Shown: positions 35,683 through 49,313, numbered from the stretch's first letter. The stretch: DNA of 64,000 bases from Paenisporosarcina sp. OV554 (GCF_003058165.1 NZ_QBUC01000007.1:93564-157563); one strand, 5' to 3'. The notes: a model not told the origin generated them from the letters alone. Translations and numbers: made by a program.

Positions 35683-35711
35683 TTGACAACGTTTTAGCGA
35701 TTTGTTAATTT
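35683..35711 (+). promoter_or_regulatory. Putative promoter of the YuiF-type gene
   Basis: TTGACA (35683-35688), 17-bp spacer, TAATTT (35706-35711). Confidence 0.5.
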
Positions 35712-35758
35712 AAGTTGTGCACTTTAACGCATTAGCAAACTAAAGGAGTTTGATATAT

Positions 35759-37075
35759 ATGAACGCTGTAATATTTGCAGTTGCAGTAATGTTGGTATTA
35801 AGCTTACTGCGTGTTAACGTAGTATTTGCTTTACTTATAGGAGCGATCTCAGGTGGGCTAGTTGGTGGTCTGTCATTGACTAATACCATCACGACTTTTA
35901 CAGAGGGGTTAGGAGGCGGAGCTTCAATCGCCTTGAGTTATGCTTTACTTGGAGGATTCGCAGTTGCGATTTCAAAAACCGGAATTCCAGAACTTCTCGT
36001 GGCAAGCATTCTTAAAATGATTAAAAAGGATGGGGACACTGAAAAAACTGGATTGGCAAAAACGCTCATCATTTTAGCGTTATTGCTCATGGCTGTATTT
36101 TCTCAAAATTTAATTCCGATTCATATTGCCTTCATTCCCTTACTCGTTCCACCAATCATTCATGTGATGAATTTACTTAGACTAGATCGTCGTCTCATCG
36201 CCTCGGTGTTAACATTTGGTTTGACGGCTCCATATATATTATTACCATATGGCTTTGGTTTCATCTTCCACGAAATTGTTGCTATACAAATGGAAGCTGC
36301 TGGCCTCGCAATCGATATGAAGGATATTCCTTTTGCGATGTTGATTCCGACAGCCGGTCTTGTTATAGGTCTTTTAATTGCTATCTTCATTTCTTATAGA
36401 AAACCAAGAGAGTATACGCAAGATATTAAAATAGAAGAAACAGCCTTAACCAACGTTAATAAAAAACTCATTTTCTTTACTGTTCTCTCACTAATTGCTG
36501 CACTGGTTGTTCAGATTCAAACAGAGTCGATGATTATGGGTGCACTCGCTGGAATCTTAACGTTATATGTAACAGGAGCTCTTAAATGGAAAGAAGCAGA
36601 TATTCTATTAACAGATGGAATGCGTTTGATGGCGTTCATAGGTTTTGTAATGATTACAGCAAATGGTTTTGCTTCCGTGATTCAAGCGACAGGAGATATT
36701 GAATTGCTAGTTGCAAGTTCATCTTCTTTATTAGAAGGGAACAAAGCGTTAGCTGCAATGCTTATGCTTTTGATTGGTTTACTTATTACAATGGGAATCG
36801 GATCTTCATTTGCAACGATTCCAATTATCGCCGCGATATTCGTTCCGTTAGCTATTGAGTTTGAATTTAGTACGTTAGCAATCATTTCTTTAATAGGAAC
36901 TGCAGGTGCACTGGGTGATGCAGGCTCGCCAGCTTCAGACAGTACGCTTGGTCCGACTGCCGGATTAAACGTAGATGGTCAACACAATCACATCTGGGAT
37001 ACGTGTGTTCCAACGTTCATTCATTACAATATTCCGTTACTAGTATTCGGTTGGATTGCTGTCATGGTGTTATAA
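35759..37075 (+). CDS. yuiF: Na+/H+ antiporter family protein, YuiF-like
   Basis: The 438-residue membrane protein starts NAVIFAVAVMLVLSLLRVN and has about ten to twelve hydrophobic segments. Conserved polar motifs are GIGSSFATIPIIAAIF and LGDAGSPASDSTLGPT, typical of the NhaC-like YuiF group. The predicted substrate is a cation or amino acid in antiport with protons; it is not proven for this subgroup. ATG 35759 is best spaced from AAAGGAG. It has its own promoter and sits between the ilv operon and the S10 operon, a place it does not occupy in B. subtilis. Confidence 0.88.
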   Translation: MNAVIFAVAVMLVLSLLRVNVVFALLIGAISGGLVGGLSLTNTITTFTEGLGGGASIALSYALLGGFAVAISKTGIPELLVASILKMIKKDGDTEKTGLAKTLIILALLLMAVFSQNLIPIHIAFIPLLVPPIIHVMNLLRLDRRLIASVLTFGLTAPYILLPYGFGFIFHEIVAIQMEAAGLAIDMKDIPFAMLIPTAGLVIGLLIAIFISYRKPREYTQDIKIEETALTNVNKKLIFFTVLSLIAALVVQIQTESMIMGALAGILTLYVTGALKWKEADILLTDGMRLMAFIGFVMITANGFASVIQATGDIELLVASSSSLLEGNKALAAMLMLLIGLLITMGIGSSFATIPIIAAIFVPLAIEFEFSTLAIISLIGTAGALGDAGSPASDSTLGPTAGLNVDGQHNHIWDTCVPTFIHYNIPLLVFGWIAVMVL

Positions 37076-37173
37076 AGTAAGAACTTAATGTTCGGACAAT
37101 TCATCAAGCTATTGAAAGAAAATAGGATCCATCATACAATAAGAAAGCATTAGAAAGAATTTCGTCAAACCAC

Positions 37174-37202
37174 TTGCGTTATTCTTTTTATTTATGTATA
37201 AT
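37174..37202 (+). promoter_or_regulatory. Promoter of the S10 operon
   Basis: TTGCGT (37174-37179), 17-bp spacer, perfect TATAAT (37197-37202). Confidence 0.8.
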
Positions 37203-37209
37203 ATTGAAG

Positions 37210-37642
<433 letters not shown>

Positions 37643-37694
37643 TGGTAAACGACAAATAGAATTAAACAAACAATTATTGTAGGAGGTGTGACAA

Positions 37695-38324
37695 ATGACC
37701 AAAGGAATCTTAGGTAGAAAAATCGGTATGACGCAAGTATTTGCTGAGAACGGTGACTTAATCCCTGTAACTGTAATTGAAGCTTCTCCAAACATAGTGC
37801 TTCAAAAGAAATCAGTTGAAACAGATGGCTACGAATCAATCCAATTAGGTTTTGAAGATAAGCGCGAAAAGCTTTCTAACAAACCAGCAAAAGGACATGT
37901 AGCAAAAGCAAGCACTACTCCTAAGCGCTTCATCCGTGAATTCCGCGGCTTGAATATAGCTGAGTACGAAGTTGGTCAAGAGGTCAAGGTTGAAAGTTTC
38001 ACAGAAGGCGATATTGTAGACGTTTCAGGCGTTACAAAAGGTAAAGGTTTCCAAGGTGTTATTAAACGCCACAACCAATCTCGTGGACCAATGGCCCACG
38101 GATCTCGTTACCACCGTCGTCCAGGTTCAATGGGGCCAGTTGCTCCGAACCGCGTGTTCAAACAAAAGAAATTACCTGGTCAAATGGGTGGTACTATGGT
38201 GACGATCCAAAACTTAGAAATCGTTAAAGTTGATGCTGATCGTAACTTGCTACTTGTTAAAGGTAATGTTCCTGGTTCTCGTAAAGCATTAGTAGTAGTA
38301 AAAACTGCTATAAAAGCTAACTAA
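37695..38324 (+). CDS. rplC: 50S ribosomal protein L3
   Basis: L3 initiates 50S assembly and reaches the peptidyl transferase centre. The 209-residue protein starts [16 protein letters not shown] and contains the conserved loop region [18 protein letters not shown]. Confidence 0.98.
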   Translation: MTKGILGRKIGMTQVFAENGDLIPVTVIEASPNIVLQKKSVETDGYESIQLGFEDKREKLSNKPAKGHVAKASTTPKRFIREFRGLNIAEYEVGQEVKVESFTEGDIVDVSGVTKGKGFQGVIKRHNQSRGPMAHGSRYHRRPGSMGPVAPNRVFKQKKLPGQMGGTMVTIQNLEIVKVDADRNLLLVKGNVPGSRKALVVVKTAIKAN

Positions 38325-38350
38325 TTAAATAGAGAAAGGAGGAAACAGGA

Positions 38351-38974
38351 ATGCCAAAGGTATCTTTACTTAACCAAACAGGTTCATCTGTTGGTGAAAT
38401 CGAATTAAACGATGCGGTTTTCGGAATCGCTCCAAACAATAATGTATTATTTGATGCAGTAATCGCTCAACGCGCTTCACTTCGTCAAGGTAATCATAAA
38501 GTTAAAAACCGTTCTGAAGTTGCTGGTGGTGGTCGTAAGCCATGGAAACAAAAAGGAACAGGTCGTGCTCGTCAAGGTTCGATTCGCTCTCCACAATGGC
38601 GTGGTGGTGGTGTTGTTTTCGGTCCAGTTCCACGTAGCTACAGCTACAAACTACCGAAAAAAGTTCGTCGTTTAGCTCTTCGTTCAGCTCTTTCTGCGAA
38701 AGTGTTGGAACAGAACTTCATCGTTCTTGAAAGCTTAATGTTCGATGCACCAAAAACAAAAGATTTCTTGAAAGTGTTGAAAGACCTTTCAATCGAGAAA
38801 AAAGCTTTGTTCGTTACAGCTGAACTTGATGAAAACGTAGCAAAATCTGCTCGTAACATCCCAGGAGTATCAGTAGTATCAGCAACAGGCATTAATGTTC
38901 TTGACTTGCTTGGACATGACAAAATTGTTGTGACAAAAGCTGCAGTAGAGAAAATCGAGGAGGTGCTAGGATAA
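38351..38974 (+). CDS. rplD: 50S ribosomal protein L4
   Basis: L4 lines the exit tunnel. The 207-aa product has the tunnel loop sequence [18 protein letters not shown] without known macrolide-resistance changes. The last base of its stop is the first base of the rplW start. Confidence 0.98.
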   Translation: MPKVSLLNQTGSSVGEIELNDAVFGIAPNNNVLFDAVIAQRASLRQGNHKVKNRSEVAGGGRKPWKQKGTGRARQGSIRSPQWRGGGVVFGPVPRSYSYKLPKKVRRLALRSALSAKVLEQNFIVLESLMFDAPKTKDFLKVLKDLSIEKKALFVTAELDENVAKSARNIPGVSVVSATGINVLDLLGHDKIVVTKAAVEKIEEVLG

Positions 38975-39258
38975 TGGAAGCACGTGATATTATTAAACGT
39001 CCGGTCATTACCGAGCGTTCTTCTGAAGTAATGGAAGAGAAAAAGTACACTTTCTTAGTGGACACTCGCGCCAACAAAACTCAAGTTAAACACGCAATCG
39101 AAGAAATCTTTGGAGTAGATGTTGAGAAAGTTAACATCATGAACTACAAAGGTAAATTCAAACGCGTTGGTAAATTTGGTGGATATACTAACAAGCGCCG
39201 TAAAGCTATTGTTAAATTAACTGCAGAAAGTAAAGACATCGAATTATTCGAGGTTTAA
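38974..39258 (+). CDS. rplW: 50S ribosomal protein L23
   Basis: L23 forms the docking site for SRP and trigger factor at the tunnel exit. The 94 residues include [14 protein letters not shown] and the conserved extended loop. The start overlaps the end of rplD by one base. Confidence 0.98.
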   Translation: MEARDIIKRPVITERSSEVMEEKKYTFLVDTRANKTQVKHAIEEIFGVDVEKVNIMNYKGKFKRVGKFGGYTNKRRKAIVKLTAESKDIELFEV

Positions 39259-39303
39259 TCCATACAGGATTCAAATTGAACTAACAAGAAGGAGGGAATA
39301 AAC

Positions 39304-40140
39304 ATGGCGATTAAAAAGTACAAACCTACCTCCAACGGTCGACGTAACATGACAACTTCGGATTTCGCTGAAATCACGACTAACAAGCCTGAGAAATCAT
39401 TGCTTGAACCTGTCAAACGTAAAGGCGGCCGTAATAACCAAGGTAAGTTAACTGTTCGTCATCAAGGTGGCGGCCATAAGCGTCAATATCGTGTTATCGA
39501 TTTCAAACGAAATAAAGATGGCATTCCAGGACGCGTTGCTACTATTGAGTACGATCCAAACCGCTCTGCAAACATTGCATTAATTAATTATGTAGATGGT
39601 GAAAAACGTTACATCCTAGCAGCAAAAGGATTAGAAGTTGGCATGATGATCATGTCGGGTCCAGAAGCTGATATTAAAGCGGGTAACGCATTACCATTAC
39701 AAAACATTCCTATGGGTTCTACAATCCATAACATTGAAATGAAGCCAGGTAAAGGTGGACAATTAGTTCGTTCTGCTGGTACTTCTGCTCAAGTACTAGG
39801 TAAAGAAGACAAGTATGTAATTATTCGTCTTCAATCTGGTGAAGTTCGTATGATCTTAGGAACTTGCCGTGCAACAATTGGTCAAGTTGGTAATGAACAA
39901 CACGAATTAATCAACATTGGTAAAGCAGGTCGTAATCGTTGGTTAGGTAAACGCCCAACTGTACGTGGATCTGTAATGAACCCGAACGACCATCCACACG
40001 GTGGTGGTGAAGGTAAATCTCCAATTGGACGTAAATCTCCAATGTCTCCATGGGGTAAACCAACTCTTGGTTACAAAACTCGTAAAAAGAAAAACAAGTC
40101 AGACAAATTTATCGTTCGTCGTAGTAGCGCTAAAAAATAA
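39304..40140 (+). CDS. rplB: 50S ribosomal protein L2
   Basis: L2 is needed for subunit association and peptidyl transfer. Its 278 residues contain [20 protein letters not shown] and the C-terminal signature [20 protein letters not shown] with the essential histidine. Confidence 0.98.
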   Translation: MAIKKYKPTSNGRRNMTTSDFAEITTNKPEKSLLEPVKRKGGRNNQGKLTVRHQGGGHKRQYRVIDFKRNKDGIPGRVATIEYDPNRSANIALINYVDGEKRYILAAKGLEVGMMIMSGPEADIKAGNALPLQNIPMGSTIHNIEMKPGKGGQLVRSAGTSAQVLGKEDKYVIIRLQSGEVRMILGTCRATIGQVGNEQHELINIGKAGRNRWLGKRPTVRGSVMNPNDHPHGGGEGKSPIGRKSPMSPWGKPTLGYKTRKKKNKSDKFIVRRSSAKK

Positions 40141-40200
40141 AGTGATTCATCTGCGGTTCACACAAAGAGCCGTAGCGATATCACTGAGGGAGGTACCACA

Positions 40201-40479
40201 ATGGGCCGTAGCTTGAAAAAAGGACCTTTCGTTGATGACCATCTAATGAAGAAGGTTGACGCACAAAAGGATTCCGAGAAAAAACAAGTAATCAAAACCT
40301 GGTCTCGCCGTTCAACAATATTCCCGACTTTTATCGGATTAACGATCGCAGTATATGATGGACGTAAACACGTTCCTGTATATGTGACTGAAGATATGGT
40401 AGGACATAAATTAGGCGAATTCGCACCTACGCGTGCTTATAAAGGCCATGGTAATGACGATAAGAAAACAAGACGCTAA
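40201..40479 (+). CDS. rpsS: 30S ribosomal protein S19
   Basis: S19 binds the 30S head with S13. The 92-residue protein has the typical [19 protein letters not shown] start and the S19 signature [17 protein letters not shown] sequence (here [20 protein letters not shown]). Confidence 0.98.
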   Translation: MGRSLKKGPFVDDHLMKKVDAQKDSEKKQVIKTWSRRSTIFPTFIGLTIAVYDGRKHVPVYVTEDMVGHKLGEFAPTRAYKGHGNDDKKTRR

Positions 40480-40498
40480 TTGAGAGGAGGATATCCTA

Positions 40499-40840
40499 AT
40501 GCAAGCTAAAGCTATTCTTAGAACAGTGCGTATTGCCCCTCGTAAAGTACGATTAGTCGTCGATTTAATCCGAGGCAAGCAAATCGGTGAAGCAGTTGCG
40601 ATTTTGCGCCTTACACCAAAGGCCGCATCTCCAGTAGTTGAAAAACTATTGAAATCTGCGGTTGCAAACGCTGAGCACAACTTAGATTTAGATATGAATA
40701 AACTAGTTATTTCTGAAGTTTTTGTTGATGAAGGTCCAACATTAAAACGTTTCCGTCCACGTGCTATGGGGCGTGCGAGTGCGATTAACAAACGCACAAG
40801 CCACATTACTATCGTGGTATCTGAGAAGAAGGAGGGATAA
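40499..40840 (+). CDS. rplV: 50S ribosomal protein L22
   Basis: L22 contributes to the exit tunnel wall. The 113 aa include [17 protein letters not shown], and the tunnel beta-hairpin around [16 protein letters not shown] is intact. AGAGGAGGATATCCTA precedes the start. Confidence 0.98.
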   Translation: MQAKAILRTVRIAPRKVRLVVDLIRGKQIGEAVAILRLTPKAASPVVEKLLKSAVANAEHNLDLDMNKLVISEVFVDEGPTLKRFRPRAMGRASAINKRTSHITIVVSEKKEG

Positions 40841-40843
40841 TTC

Positions 40844-41500
40844 GTGGGTCAAAAAGTACATCCAATAGGATTGCGTATAGGCATTATTCGTGATTGGGAG
40901 TCAAAATGGTATGCAGAAAAAGACTATGCAACTTTCCTTCATGAAGATTTAAGAATTCGTGAATACATCGAAACACGTTTGAAAGAAGCTTCTGTTTCTA
41001 AAGTAGAAATCGAACGCGCTGCAAACCGTGTTAACGTAACTATTCACACTGCTAAACCAGGAATGGTTATTGGTAAAGGTGGTACGGAAGTGGAAGCACT
41101 ACGTAAAAACCTTAATGCTACTACTGGCAAGCGTGTCCACATTAACATCGTGGAAATTAAACGTCCGGATCTAGATGCGAAATTAGTTGCTGAGAACATT
41201 GCTCGTCAATTAGAAAATCGTGTATCTTTCCGTCGTGCACAAAAACAATCGTTACAACGCACTATGCGTTCTGGCGCTAAAGGTATTAAAACTCAAGTAT
41301 CTGGACGCTTAGGCGGAGCTGATATTGCTCGTGCTGAGCATTACAGTGAAGGAACTGTACCACTTCATACTTTACGTGCTGACATTGATTATGCACATGC
41401 TGAAGCTGACACAACTTATGGTAAGCTTGGTGTTAAAGTTTGGATCTATCGTGGTGAAGTCCTTCCAGTTAAGAAGAATTCTGTGGAAGGAGGCAAATAA
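40844..41500 (+). CDS. rpsC: 30S ribosomal protein S3
   Basis: S3 forms part of the mRNA entry channel and its helicase activity. The protein of 218 aa has a GTG start four bases after the rplV stop. It begins [17 protein letters not shown] and contains the KH-domain loop [14 protein letters not shown]. Confidence 0.98.
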   Translation: MGQKVHPIGLRIGIIRDWESKWYAEKDYATFLHEDLRIREYIETRLKEASVSKVEIERAANRVNVTIHTAKPGMVIGKGGTEVEALRKNLNATTGKRVHINIVEIKRPDLDAKLVAENIARQLENRVSFRRAQKQSLQRTMRSGAKGIKTQVSGRLGGADIARAEHYSEGTVPLHTLRADIDYAHAEADTTYGKLGVKVWIYRGEVLPVKKNSVEGGK

Positions 41501-41501
41501 T

Positions 41502-42126
<625 letters not shown>

Positions 42127-42144
42127 TAAAGGAGGTTTTCGAGC

Positions 42145-42408
42145 ATGACTGAGCGTAATCAACGCAAAGTATACACGGGCCGTGTTGTTTCTGACAAAAT
42201 GGACAAAACTGTAACTGTTATGATTGAAACATATAAAAAGCATAAACTTTACGGTAAACGTGTTAAATACTCTAAAAAGTTCAAAGCGCATGATGAGCTA
42301 AACGAAGCTAAATTAGGCGACGTAGTTCGTATCATGGAAACTCGTCCGTTGTCTGCTACAAAACGTTTCCGTCTTATGGAAGTTGTAGAAAAAGCGGTAA
42401 TTATTTAA
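42145..42408 (+). CDS. rpsQ: 30S ribosomal protein S17
   Basis: S17 is a primary 16S rRNA binder. The 87-residue protein has the OB-fold motif [17 protein letters not shown] and the signature [20 protein letters not shown]. Confidence 0.97.
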   Translation: MTERNQRKVYTGRVVSDKMDKTVTVMIETYKKHKLYGKRVKYSKKFKAHDELNEAKLGDVVRIMETRPLSATKRFRLMEVVEKAVII

Positions 42409-42454
42409 ATAATAAAGTTCGGGACAGACCAAATTCCGAGAGGAGGTTACCTAA

Positions 42455-42823
42455 GTGATCCAACAAGAGAGTCGTATGAAAGTTGCTGACAACTCAGGTG
42501 CACGTGAAGTATTAACAATTAAAGTGCTTGGTGGTTCTGGTCGTAAAACTGCTAACATCGGCGATGTAGTCGTATGTACAGTTAAGAAAGCAACACCAGG
42601 TGGCGTTGTCAAGAAAGGTGACGTCGTTAAAGCCGTTATCGTTCGCACTAAAAGCGGCGTACGCCGTAAAGACGGTACTTATATCAAATTCGATGAAAAC
42701 GCATGTGTTATCATTCGTGACGATAAAGGCCCGCGCGGAACTCGTATTTTCGGACCTGTTGCACGTGAATTACGTGACAATAGCTTCATGAAAATCGTAT
42801 CTTTAGCTCCGGAAGTTCTTTAA
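42455..42823 (+). CDS. rplN: 50S ribosomal protein L14
   Basis: L14 contributes to the subunit interface and binds the silencing factor RsfS. The 122-residue protein has a GTG start after AGAGGAGGTTACCTAA. It has the signature [19 protein letters not shown] at its N-terminus. Confidence 0.97.
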   Translation: MIQQESRMKVADNSGAREVLTIKVLGGSGRKTANIGDVVVCTVKKATPGGVVKKGDVVKAVIVRTKSGVRRKDGTYIKFDENACVIIRDDKGPRGTRIFGPVARELRDNSFMKIVSLAPEVL

Positions 42824-42859
42824 TCAACATGAAAGTGCTAAACAAGGAGGTGCGACAGA

Positions 42860-43171
42860 ATGCATGTTAAAAAAGGCGATAAAGTTATGGTGATCTCAGG
42901 TAAAGAAAAAGGCAAAACTGGTACAATCATTGCTGCTTTTCCAAAGACTGACCGAGTTTTAGTTGAAGGTTTGAATCTTGTGAAAAAGCACATGAAACCT
43001 AACCAGGCAAATCCACAAGGTGGAATTGTAAGCCAAGAGGCATCAGTTCACGTATCGAACGTTATGTTAATCGACCCTAAATCAGGCGAGCCGACTCGCG
43101 TAAGTTACAAAGTGGAAGATGGCAAAAAAGTTCGTGTTGCAAAAAAATCAGGCGAAACAATCGATAAATAA
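42860..43171 (+). CDS. rplX: 50S ribosomal protein L24
   Basis: L24 is an assembly initiator with a KOW motif ([19 protein letters not shown]). It has 103 aa. AAGGAGGTGCGACAGA precedes the start. Confidence 0.97.
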   Translation: MHVKKGDKVMVISGKEKGKTGTIIAAFPKTDRVLVEGLNLVKKHMKPNQANPQGGIVSQEASVHVSNVMLIDPKSGEPTRVSYKVEDGKKVRVAKKSGETIDK

Positions 43172-43196
43172 GTAAAAGAAGAAGGGAGGTACACAC

Positions 43197-43941
<745 letters not shown>

Positions 43942-43970
43942 TCCCCTAAACTGGGAAGGAGGTTAATGTA

Positions 43971-44369
43971 ATGACAATGACAGATCCGATTGCAGATATG
44001 CTTACACGTATTCGTAACGCGAACATGGTTCGCCACGAAAAATTGGAAGTACCTGCATCAAACATGAAAAAAGAGATCGCTGAGATCCTTAAACGTGAAG
44101 GTTTTGTTCGTGACGTAGAATACGTTGAAGATAGCAAACAAGGTATCATCCGTATCTTCTTGAAATACGGTCAAAACAACGAACGCGTTATTACTGGTTT
44201 GAAACGTATTTCTAAACCTGGTCTTCGTGTGTATGCGAAGACAAATGAAGTACCAAGAGTATTAAATGGACTTGGAATTGCTTTAGTATCAACTTCTAAT
44301 GGTCTATTAACTGATAAAGAAGCACGCGCTAAACAAGTTGGCGGCGAAATCGTAGCTTACGTTTGGTAA
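43971..44369 (+). CDS. rpsH: 30S ribosomal protein S8
   Basis: S8 is a central 16S rRNA binder and, in E. coli, the spc operon repressor. The 132-residue protein contains [19 protein letters not shown] and the C-terminal [20 protein letters not shown]. Confidence 0.97.
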   Translation: MTMTDPIADMLTRIRNANMVRHEKLEVPASNMKKEIAEILKREGFVRDVEYVEDSKQGIIRIFLKYGQNNERVITGLKRISKPGLRVYAKTNEVPRVLNGLGIALVSTSNGLLTDKEARAKQVGGEIVAYVW

Positions 44370-44398
44370 AAAGCAACAATCGAATGGAGGTGCAATAA

Positions 44399-44938
44399 AT
44401 GTCTCGTGTAGGTAAAAAACCAATTGAGGTTCCTGCTGACGTTACTGTAACTATCGGTCAAAACAACGAGGTTACTGTAAAAGGTCCAAAAGGCGAGCTT
44501 ACTCGTACTTTTAATGCAGATATTAAAATCGAAAAAGAAGAAAACGTTGTTACATTAACACGTCCTTCTGATACAAAAGATCACCGTACGATTCACGGTA
44601 CAACTCGTGCTTTGCTTGCAAACATGGTTGAAGGTGTTTCTAAAGGGTTCGAACGTACTCTTGAACTAGTAGGTGTTGGTTACCGTGCTTCTTTACAAGG
44701 TGAAAAACTTGTATTGAACGTAGGTTTCTCTCATCCAGTAGAATTCACTCCTGAAGATGGTTTAAATGTAGAAGTTCCTACAAACACTAAAATCATCATT
44801 AGAGGAATTAACAAAGAACGCGTTGGTGCTTTAGCATCAAACATTCGTCAAGTACGTCCACCAGAGCCGTATAAAGGTAAAGGTATTCGTTATGAAGGCG
44901 AAGTTGTTCGTCGTAAAGAAGGTAAAACAGGTAAATAA
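44399..44938 (+). CDS. rplF: 50S ribosomal protein L6
   Basis: L6 lies near the sarcin-ricin loop. The 179-aa protein starts [17 protein letters not shown] and contains the L6 signature [14 protein letters not shown]. Confidence 0.97.
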   Translation: MSRVGKKPIEVPADVTVTIGQNNEVTVKGPKGELTRTFNADIKIEKEENVVTLTRPSDTKDHRTIHGTTRALLANMVEGVSKGFERTLELVGVGYRASLQGEKLVLNVGFSHPVEFTPEDGLNVEVPTNTKIIIRGINKERVGALASNIRQVRPPEPYKGKGIRYEGEVVRRKEGKTGK

Positions 44939-44970
44939 TGCTGCCTAAGCATTAGAAAGGAGTGACCTCT

Positions 44971-45327
44971 GTGATTACGAAACAAGATAAAAATCAAGTT
45001 CGTAAAAAACGTCATGCACGTGTACGTTCTAAAATCACGGGTACAGCTGAACGTCCTCGTTTAAATGTATTCCGTTCTAATAAACACTTATATGCGCAAT
45101 TAATCGACGATACTGCTGGTGTAACACTTGTAAGTGCTTCTACTATGGAAAAAGATTTCGATGGTACTGGTAACTTAGAGTCTGCTACAGCAATCGGCGA
45201 AACAATCGCTAAACGTGCTTCTGAAAATAACATTAAAGTTGTTGTTTTCGACCGTGGCGGTTACTTATATCATGGACGCGTAAAAGCTATAGCTGAAGCT
45301 GCTCGCGAAAATGGCCTAGAATTTTAA
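44971..45327 (+). CDS. rplR: 50S ribosomal protein L18
   Basis: L18 binds 5S rRNA with L5. The 118-residue protein starts at the GTG at 44971, eight bases after AAAGGAG; a GTG at 44962 overlaps that site. It contains [20 protein letters not shown] and the [14 protein letters not shown] motif. Confidence 0.96.
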   Translation: MITKQDKNQVRKKRHARVRSKITGTAERPRLNVFRSNKHLYAQLIDDTAGVTLVSASTMEKDFDGTGNLESATAIGETIAKRASENNIKVVVFDRGGYLYHGRVKAIAEAARENGLEF

Positions 45328-45348
45328 TAAGAAGGAGGGACACATTTC

Positions 45349-45849
45349 ATGCGTCACATTGATCCAAACAAACTTGAACTTGAAGAGCGCGTAGTTACAA
45401 TTAACCGCGTAGCTAAAGTTGTAAAAGGTGGACGTCGTTTCCGCTTCACTGCATTGGTTGTTGTTGGTGACAAGAATGGCCACGTAGGATTCGGTACTGG
45501 TAAAGCACAAGAAGTACCAGATGCTATCCGTAAAGCAATTGAAGATGCGAAGAAAAACCTGATCGAAGTGCCTATGGTACGTGGTACTACTCCACATTTA
45601 ATTATCGGTAACTTTGGCGCTGGTGAAATTTTAATTAAACCTGCTGCTCCTGGTACTGGCGTTATCGCTGGTGGACCAGTTCGTGCTGTACTTGAGCTAG
45701 CTGGTATTACTGATATTCTTTCTAAATCTCTTGGTTCTAACACACCTATTAACATGGTTCGTGCTACAATCAACGGCTTAACTGGACTAAAACGTGCTGA
45801 GGACGTTGCTAAATTGCGCGGGAAATCAGTTAAAGAGTTATTAGGTTAA
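45349..45849 (+). CDS. rpsE: 30S ribosomal protein S5
   Basis: S5 contributes to decoding fidelity. The 166-residue product has the spectinomycin-loop region [18 protein letters not shown] in its wild-type form and the signature [20 protein letters not shown]. Confidence 0.98.
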   Translation: MRHIDPNKLELEERVVTINRVAKVVKGGRRFRFTALVVVGDKNGHVGFGTGKAQEVPDAIRKAIEDAKKNLIEVPMVRGTTPHLIIGNFGAGEILIKPAAPGTGVIAGGPVRAVLELAGITDILSKSLGSNTPINMVRATINGLTGLKRAEDVAKLRGKSVKELLG

Positions 45850-45864
45850 GGGAGGGAAATGACA

Positions 45865-46044
45865 ATGGCAAAATTACAAGTTACCCTCACTAGAAGCGTA
45901 ATCGGGACAAAACCTGGTCAACGCAAAACTGTAGAAGCTCTTGGTTTACGTAAAATGCATCAAACTGTTGAGCATGCTGACAACGTAGCCATCCGTGGGA
46001 TGGTTGAAAAAGTAGCTCATTTAGTTTCTGTAAAGGAACTATAA
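45865..46044 (+). CDS. rpmD: 50S ribosomal protein L30
   Basis: The protein has 59 residues ([20 protein letters not shown]). ATG 45865 is preferred over 45859 because GGGAGGG is then well spaced. Confidence 0.96.
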   Translation: MAKLQVTLTRSVIGTKPGQRKTVEALGLRKMHQTVEHADNVAIRGMVEKVAHLVSVKEL

Positions 46045-46076
46045 TTAGTATTTTAGAATAAGGAGGTGCCACCCAT

Positions 46077-46517
46077 ATGAAACTGCATGAGTTAAAACCA
46101 GCAGAAGGATCTCGTTCAAACCGTAAGCGTAAAGGTCGCGGGATTGGTTCTGGTAATGGTAAAACTGCAGGTAAAGGTCATAAAGGTCAAAACGCTCGTT
46201 CTGGCGGCGGTGTTCGTCCAGGATTTGAAGGCGGTCAAAACCCATTATTCAGACGTTTACCAAAACGTGGCTTTACGAACATTAATCGTAAAGTTTACGC
46301 TATTGTGAATCTTGATACACTTAACCGTTTCGAAGAGGGCACGGAGGTTACACCTGCATTGCTTATTGAAACAGGTTATGTGAGCAGCGAAAAAGCTGGA
46401 ATTAAGATTCTTAGCAACGGAACTCTTGACAAAAAGCTTACTGTGAAAGCTCACAAATTCTCTGCTTCTGCTAAAGAAGCTATTGAAGCTGCGGGCGGAC
46501 AAACAGAGGTGGTTTAA
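46077..46517 (+). CDS. rplO: 50S ribosomal protein L15
   Basis: The 146-aa L15 has the glycine-rich N-terminal extension ([20 protein letters not shown]) and the C-terminal signature region. The last base of its stop is the first base of secY. Confidence 0.97.
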   Translation: MKLHELKPAEGSRSNRKRKGRGIGSGNGKTAGKGHKGQNARSGGGVRPGFEGGQNPLFRRLPKRGFTNINRKVYAIVNLDTLNRFEEGTEVTPALLIETGYVSSEKAGIKILSNGTLDKKLTVKAHKFSASAKEAIEAAGGQTEVV

Positions 46518-47809
46518 TGTTTCAGACAATCTCCAACTTTATGCGCGTTAGAGATATAAGAAATAAAATCATTTTTACTTTGTTAATGTTAATCGTTTTC
46601 CGTGTTGGGACATTTATCCCAGTACCAAACGTTGACGCACAAGTATTGCAAGCTACAGACCAATTTAGTTTGATTGGTTTCTTAAATACATTTGGTGGCG
46701 GTGCCCTTGCTAACTTTTCGATTTTAGCAATGGGAATCATGCCGTACATCACAGCATCGATTATTGTGCAATTGTTACAAATGGATGTTGTACCGAAGTT
46801 TACGGAGTGGGCAAAACAAGGTGAAGTCGGAAGACGTAAACTTGCTCAGTTCACACGTTACTTCACAATTGTGTTGGCGTTCATCCAAGCGATGGCGATG
46901 TCATACGGATTTAACCGTATGTATGGTGGTTCTTTAATTAAAGAAGATGGCTTCGCGACTTATGTTGTTATAGCAATTGTGTTAACAGGTGGAACTGCGT
47001 TCCTACTTTGGTTATCTGAGCAGATCACTGCTAAAGGTGTTGGTAATGGAATTTCCATTATTATCTTTGCAGGTATCGTTGCTGCGATGCCAAGTGCTGC
47101 TAACCAAATCTATGCACAACAATTAGATGGAGCTGGTGATGATTTATTCATCCGTATTGGTATTATGGCACTTCTTGTTTTAGCGATAATTGCTGTTACT
47201 GTAGGAGTTATTTACGTTCAACAAGCGTTGCGTAAAATACCGATTCAGTACGCAAAACGTGTTGCTGGCCGCGGTGCTACTGGTGGACAACAAACACACT
47301 TACCGTTAAAAGTGAATGCTGCGGGAGTAATCCCAGTAATCTTTGCGGTTGCATTTATCATTACTCCACAGACACTTTCTACTTTCTTTGGACAGAATAA
47401 TGTAACGGATTTTATTCAGAACACATTTGATTATTCAAAACCGGTGGGCATGCTCATCTACGTTGCGTTAATCATTGCATTTACGTATTTCTATGCGTTC
47501 ATTCAAGTGAATCCTGAAAACGTTGCAGATAATCTGAAAAAACAAGGTGCTTATATTCCGGGAATTCGTCCAGGGAAAAACACACAAGATTATTTAACAA
47601 CAGTCTTGTATCGTTTAACTTTCGTGGGTGCGATCTTCCTAGCACTAGTTGCAATTATGCCGATTTTGTTCATTAATTTTGCTGGTCTTCCAGCATCTGC
47701 TCAAATCGGTGGAACAAGCTTACTAATCGTTGTCGGTGTTGCACTGGAAACGATGAAACAGCTTGAATCACAACTAGTGAAACGTCATTACAAAGGTTTC
47801 ATGAAATAA
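46517..47809 (+). CDS. secY: Preprotein translocase subunit SecY
   Basis: SecY is the channel of the Sec translocon. The 430-residue protein shows ten hydrophobic helices. The plug/TM2 segment FGGGALANFSILAMGIMPYI and the cytoplasmic C5 loop with the conserved arginine (IPGIRPGKNT) are visible. Translation is coupled to rplO by a one-base overlap. Confidence 0.98.
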   Translation: MFQTISNFMRVRDIRNKIIFTLLMLIVFRVGTFIPVPNVDAQVLQATDQFSLIGFLNTFGGGALANFSILAMGIMPYITASIIVQLLQMDVVPKFTEWAKQGEVGRRKLAQFTRYFTIVLAFIQAMAMSYGFNRMYGGSLIKEDGFATYVVIAIVLTGGTAFLLWLSEQITAKGVGNGISIIIFAGIVAAMPSAANQIYAQQLDGAGDDLFIRIGIMALLVLAIIAVTVGVIYVQQALRKIPIQYAKRVAGRGATGGQQTHLPLKVNAAGVIPVIFAVAFIITPQTLSTFFGQNNVTDFIQNTFDYSKPVGMLIYVALIIAFTYFYAFIQVNPENVADNLKKQGAYIPGIRPGKNTQDYLTTVLYRLTFVGAIFLALVAIMPILFINFAGLPASAQIGGTSLLIVVGVALETMKQLESQLVKRHYKGFMK

Positions 47810-48526
<717 letters not shown>

Positions 48527-48943
48527 ATCTAGCGGCACTGTAAACGGAATTTTTTTTCGAGAGCTGCAAAAGCAAATTATGCCCGCTATACGAAAGAACG
48601 AAATAGTAAGTGTTACGTTTAAGAGGATCCCTTTGTCCTTTCGTGCATTTCTACTTCCGACAAGGTATAATGGGTTTCGTGGAAGCATCTGTGTAACGGA
48701 TATGGTGGAACTCATCCAAGGCATTCCGAGCGTTCGTGTTTACATGAGGGAGACAGGTTCACCCCGGTCAGTCTACTCCGTAGGTTGCCAGAAGCGAAAC
48801 CTGACGAGTGTCTTTCGAACATCTCTCATGCAAAACAAACATATGTTGAAACGAATAAAGTCCATCTGGGATTTAATTTGCGGAACATGCCGTTTGATTT
48901 GCTGATGAGACCTGATTTTTTATACAGAAGGGAGACAGGGTTG
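48527..48943 (+). promoter_or_regulatory. Long adk-infA intergenic region with a promoter -10 and a structured leader
   Basis: This 417-bp stretch holds no recognisable gene. A perfect TATAAT lies at 48666-48671 with no clear -35. Downstream, CATGAG (48743-48748) pairs with CTCATG (48825-48830), AGA (48751-48753) with TCT (48822-48824), and CAGGTT (48754-48759) with AACCTG (48798-48803). This is a nested, roughly 88-nt structure in the infA leader. Its function is unknown; infA autoregulation is one possibility. Confidence 0.55.
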
Positions 48944-49162
48944 ATGGCGAAAGACGATGTAATTGAAGTCGAAGGAACAGTTGTTGAGACTTTGCCCAAC
49001 GCGATGTTTAAGGTAGAATTGGAAAATGGACACACGATTCTTGCTCATGTTTCGGGCAAAATCCGTATGCATTTTATCCGCATCTTACCTGGAGATAAAG
49101 TCACAATTGAACTTTCTCCTTACGATTTAACTCGCGGACGTATCACATACCGTTTTAAATAA
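48944..49162 (+). CDS. infA: Translation initiation factor IF-1
   Basis: IF-1 occupies the A site during initiation. The 72-residue OB-fold protein ([19 protein letters not shown]) is full length. ATG 48944 follows GAAGGGAGACAGGG; a TTG directly upstream at 48941 and longer frames are rejected. Confidence 0.98.
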   Translation: MAKDDVIEVEGTVVETLPNAMFKVELENGHTILAHVSGKIRMHFIRILPGDKVTIELSPYDLTRGRITYRFK

Positions 49163-49199
49163 TCTTTTGCACTCCGGACCACTAAGGAGGTTGGGTTAG

Positions 49200-49313
<114 letters not shown>

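Noticed and set aside
35489..35686. Open frame of 65 codons before the YuiF-type gene
   Set aside because: It has no ribosome site and no recognisable sequence, and it runs into the promoter of the next gene.
48579..48905. Open frame of 108 codons between adk and infA as a possible KOW or map remnant
   Set aside because: No aminopeptidase or KOW motif is visible, and the frame covers the -10 element and the structured leader.
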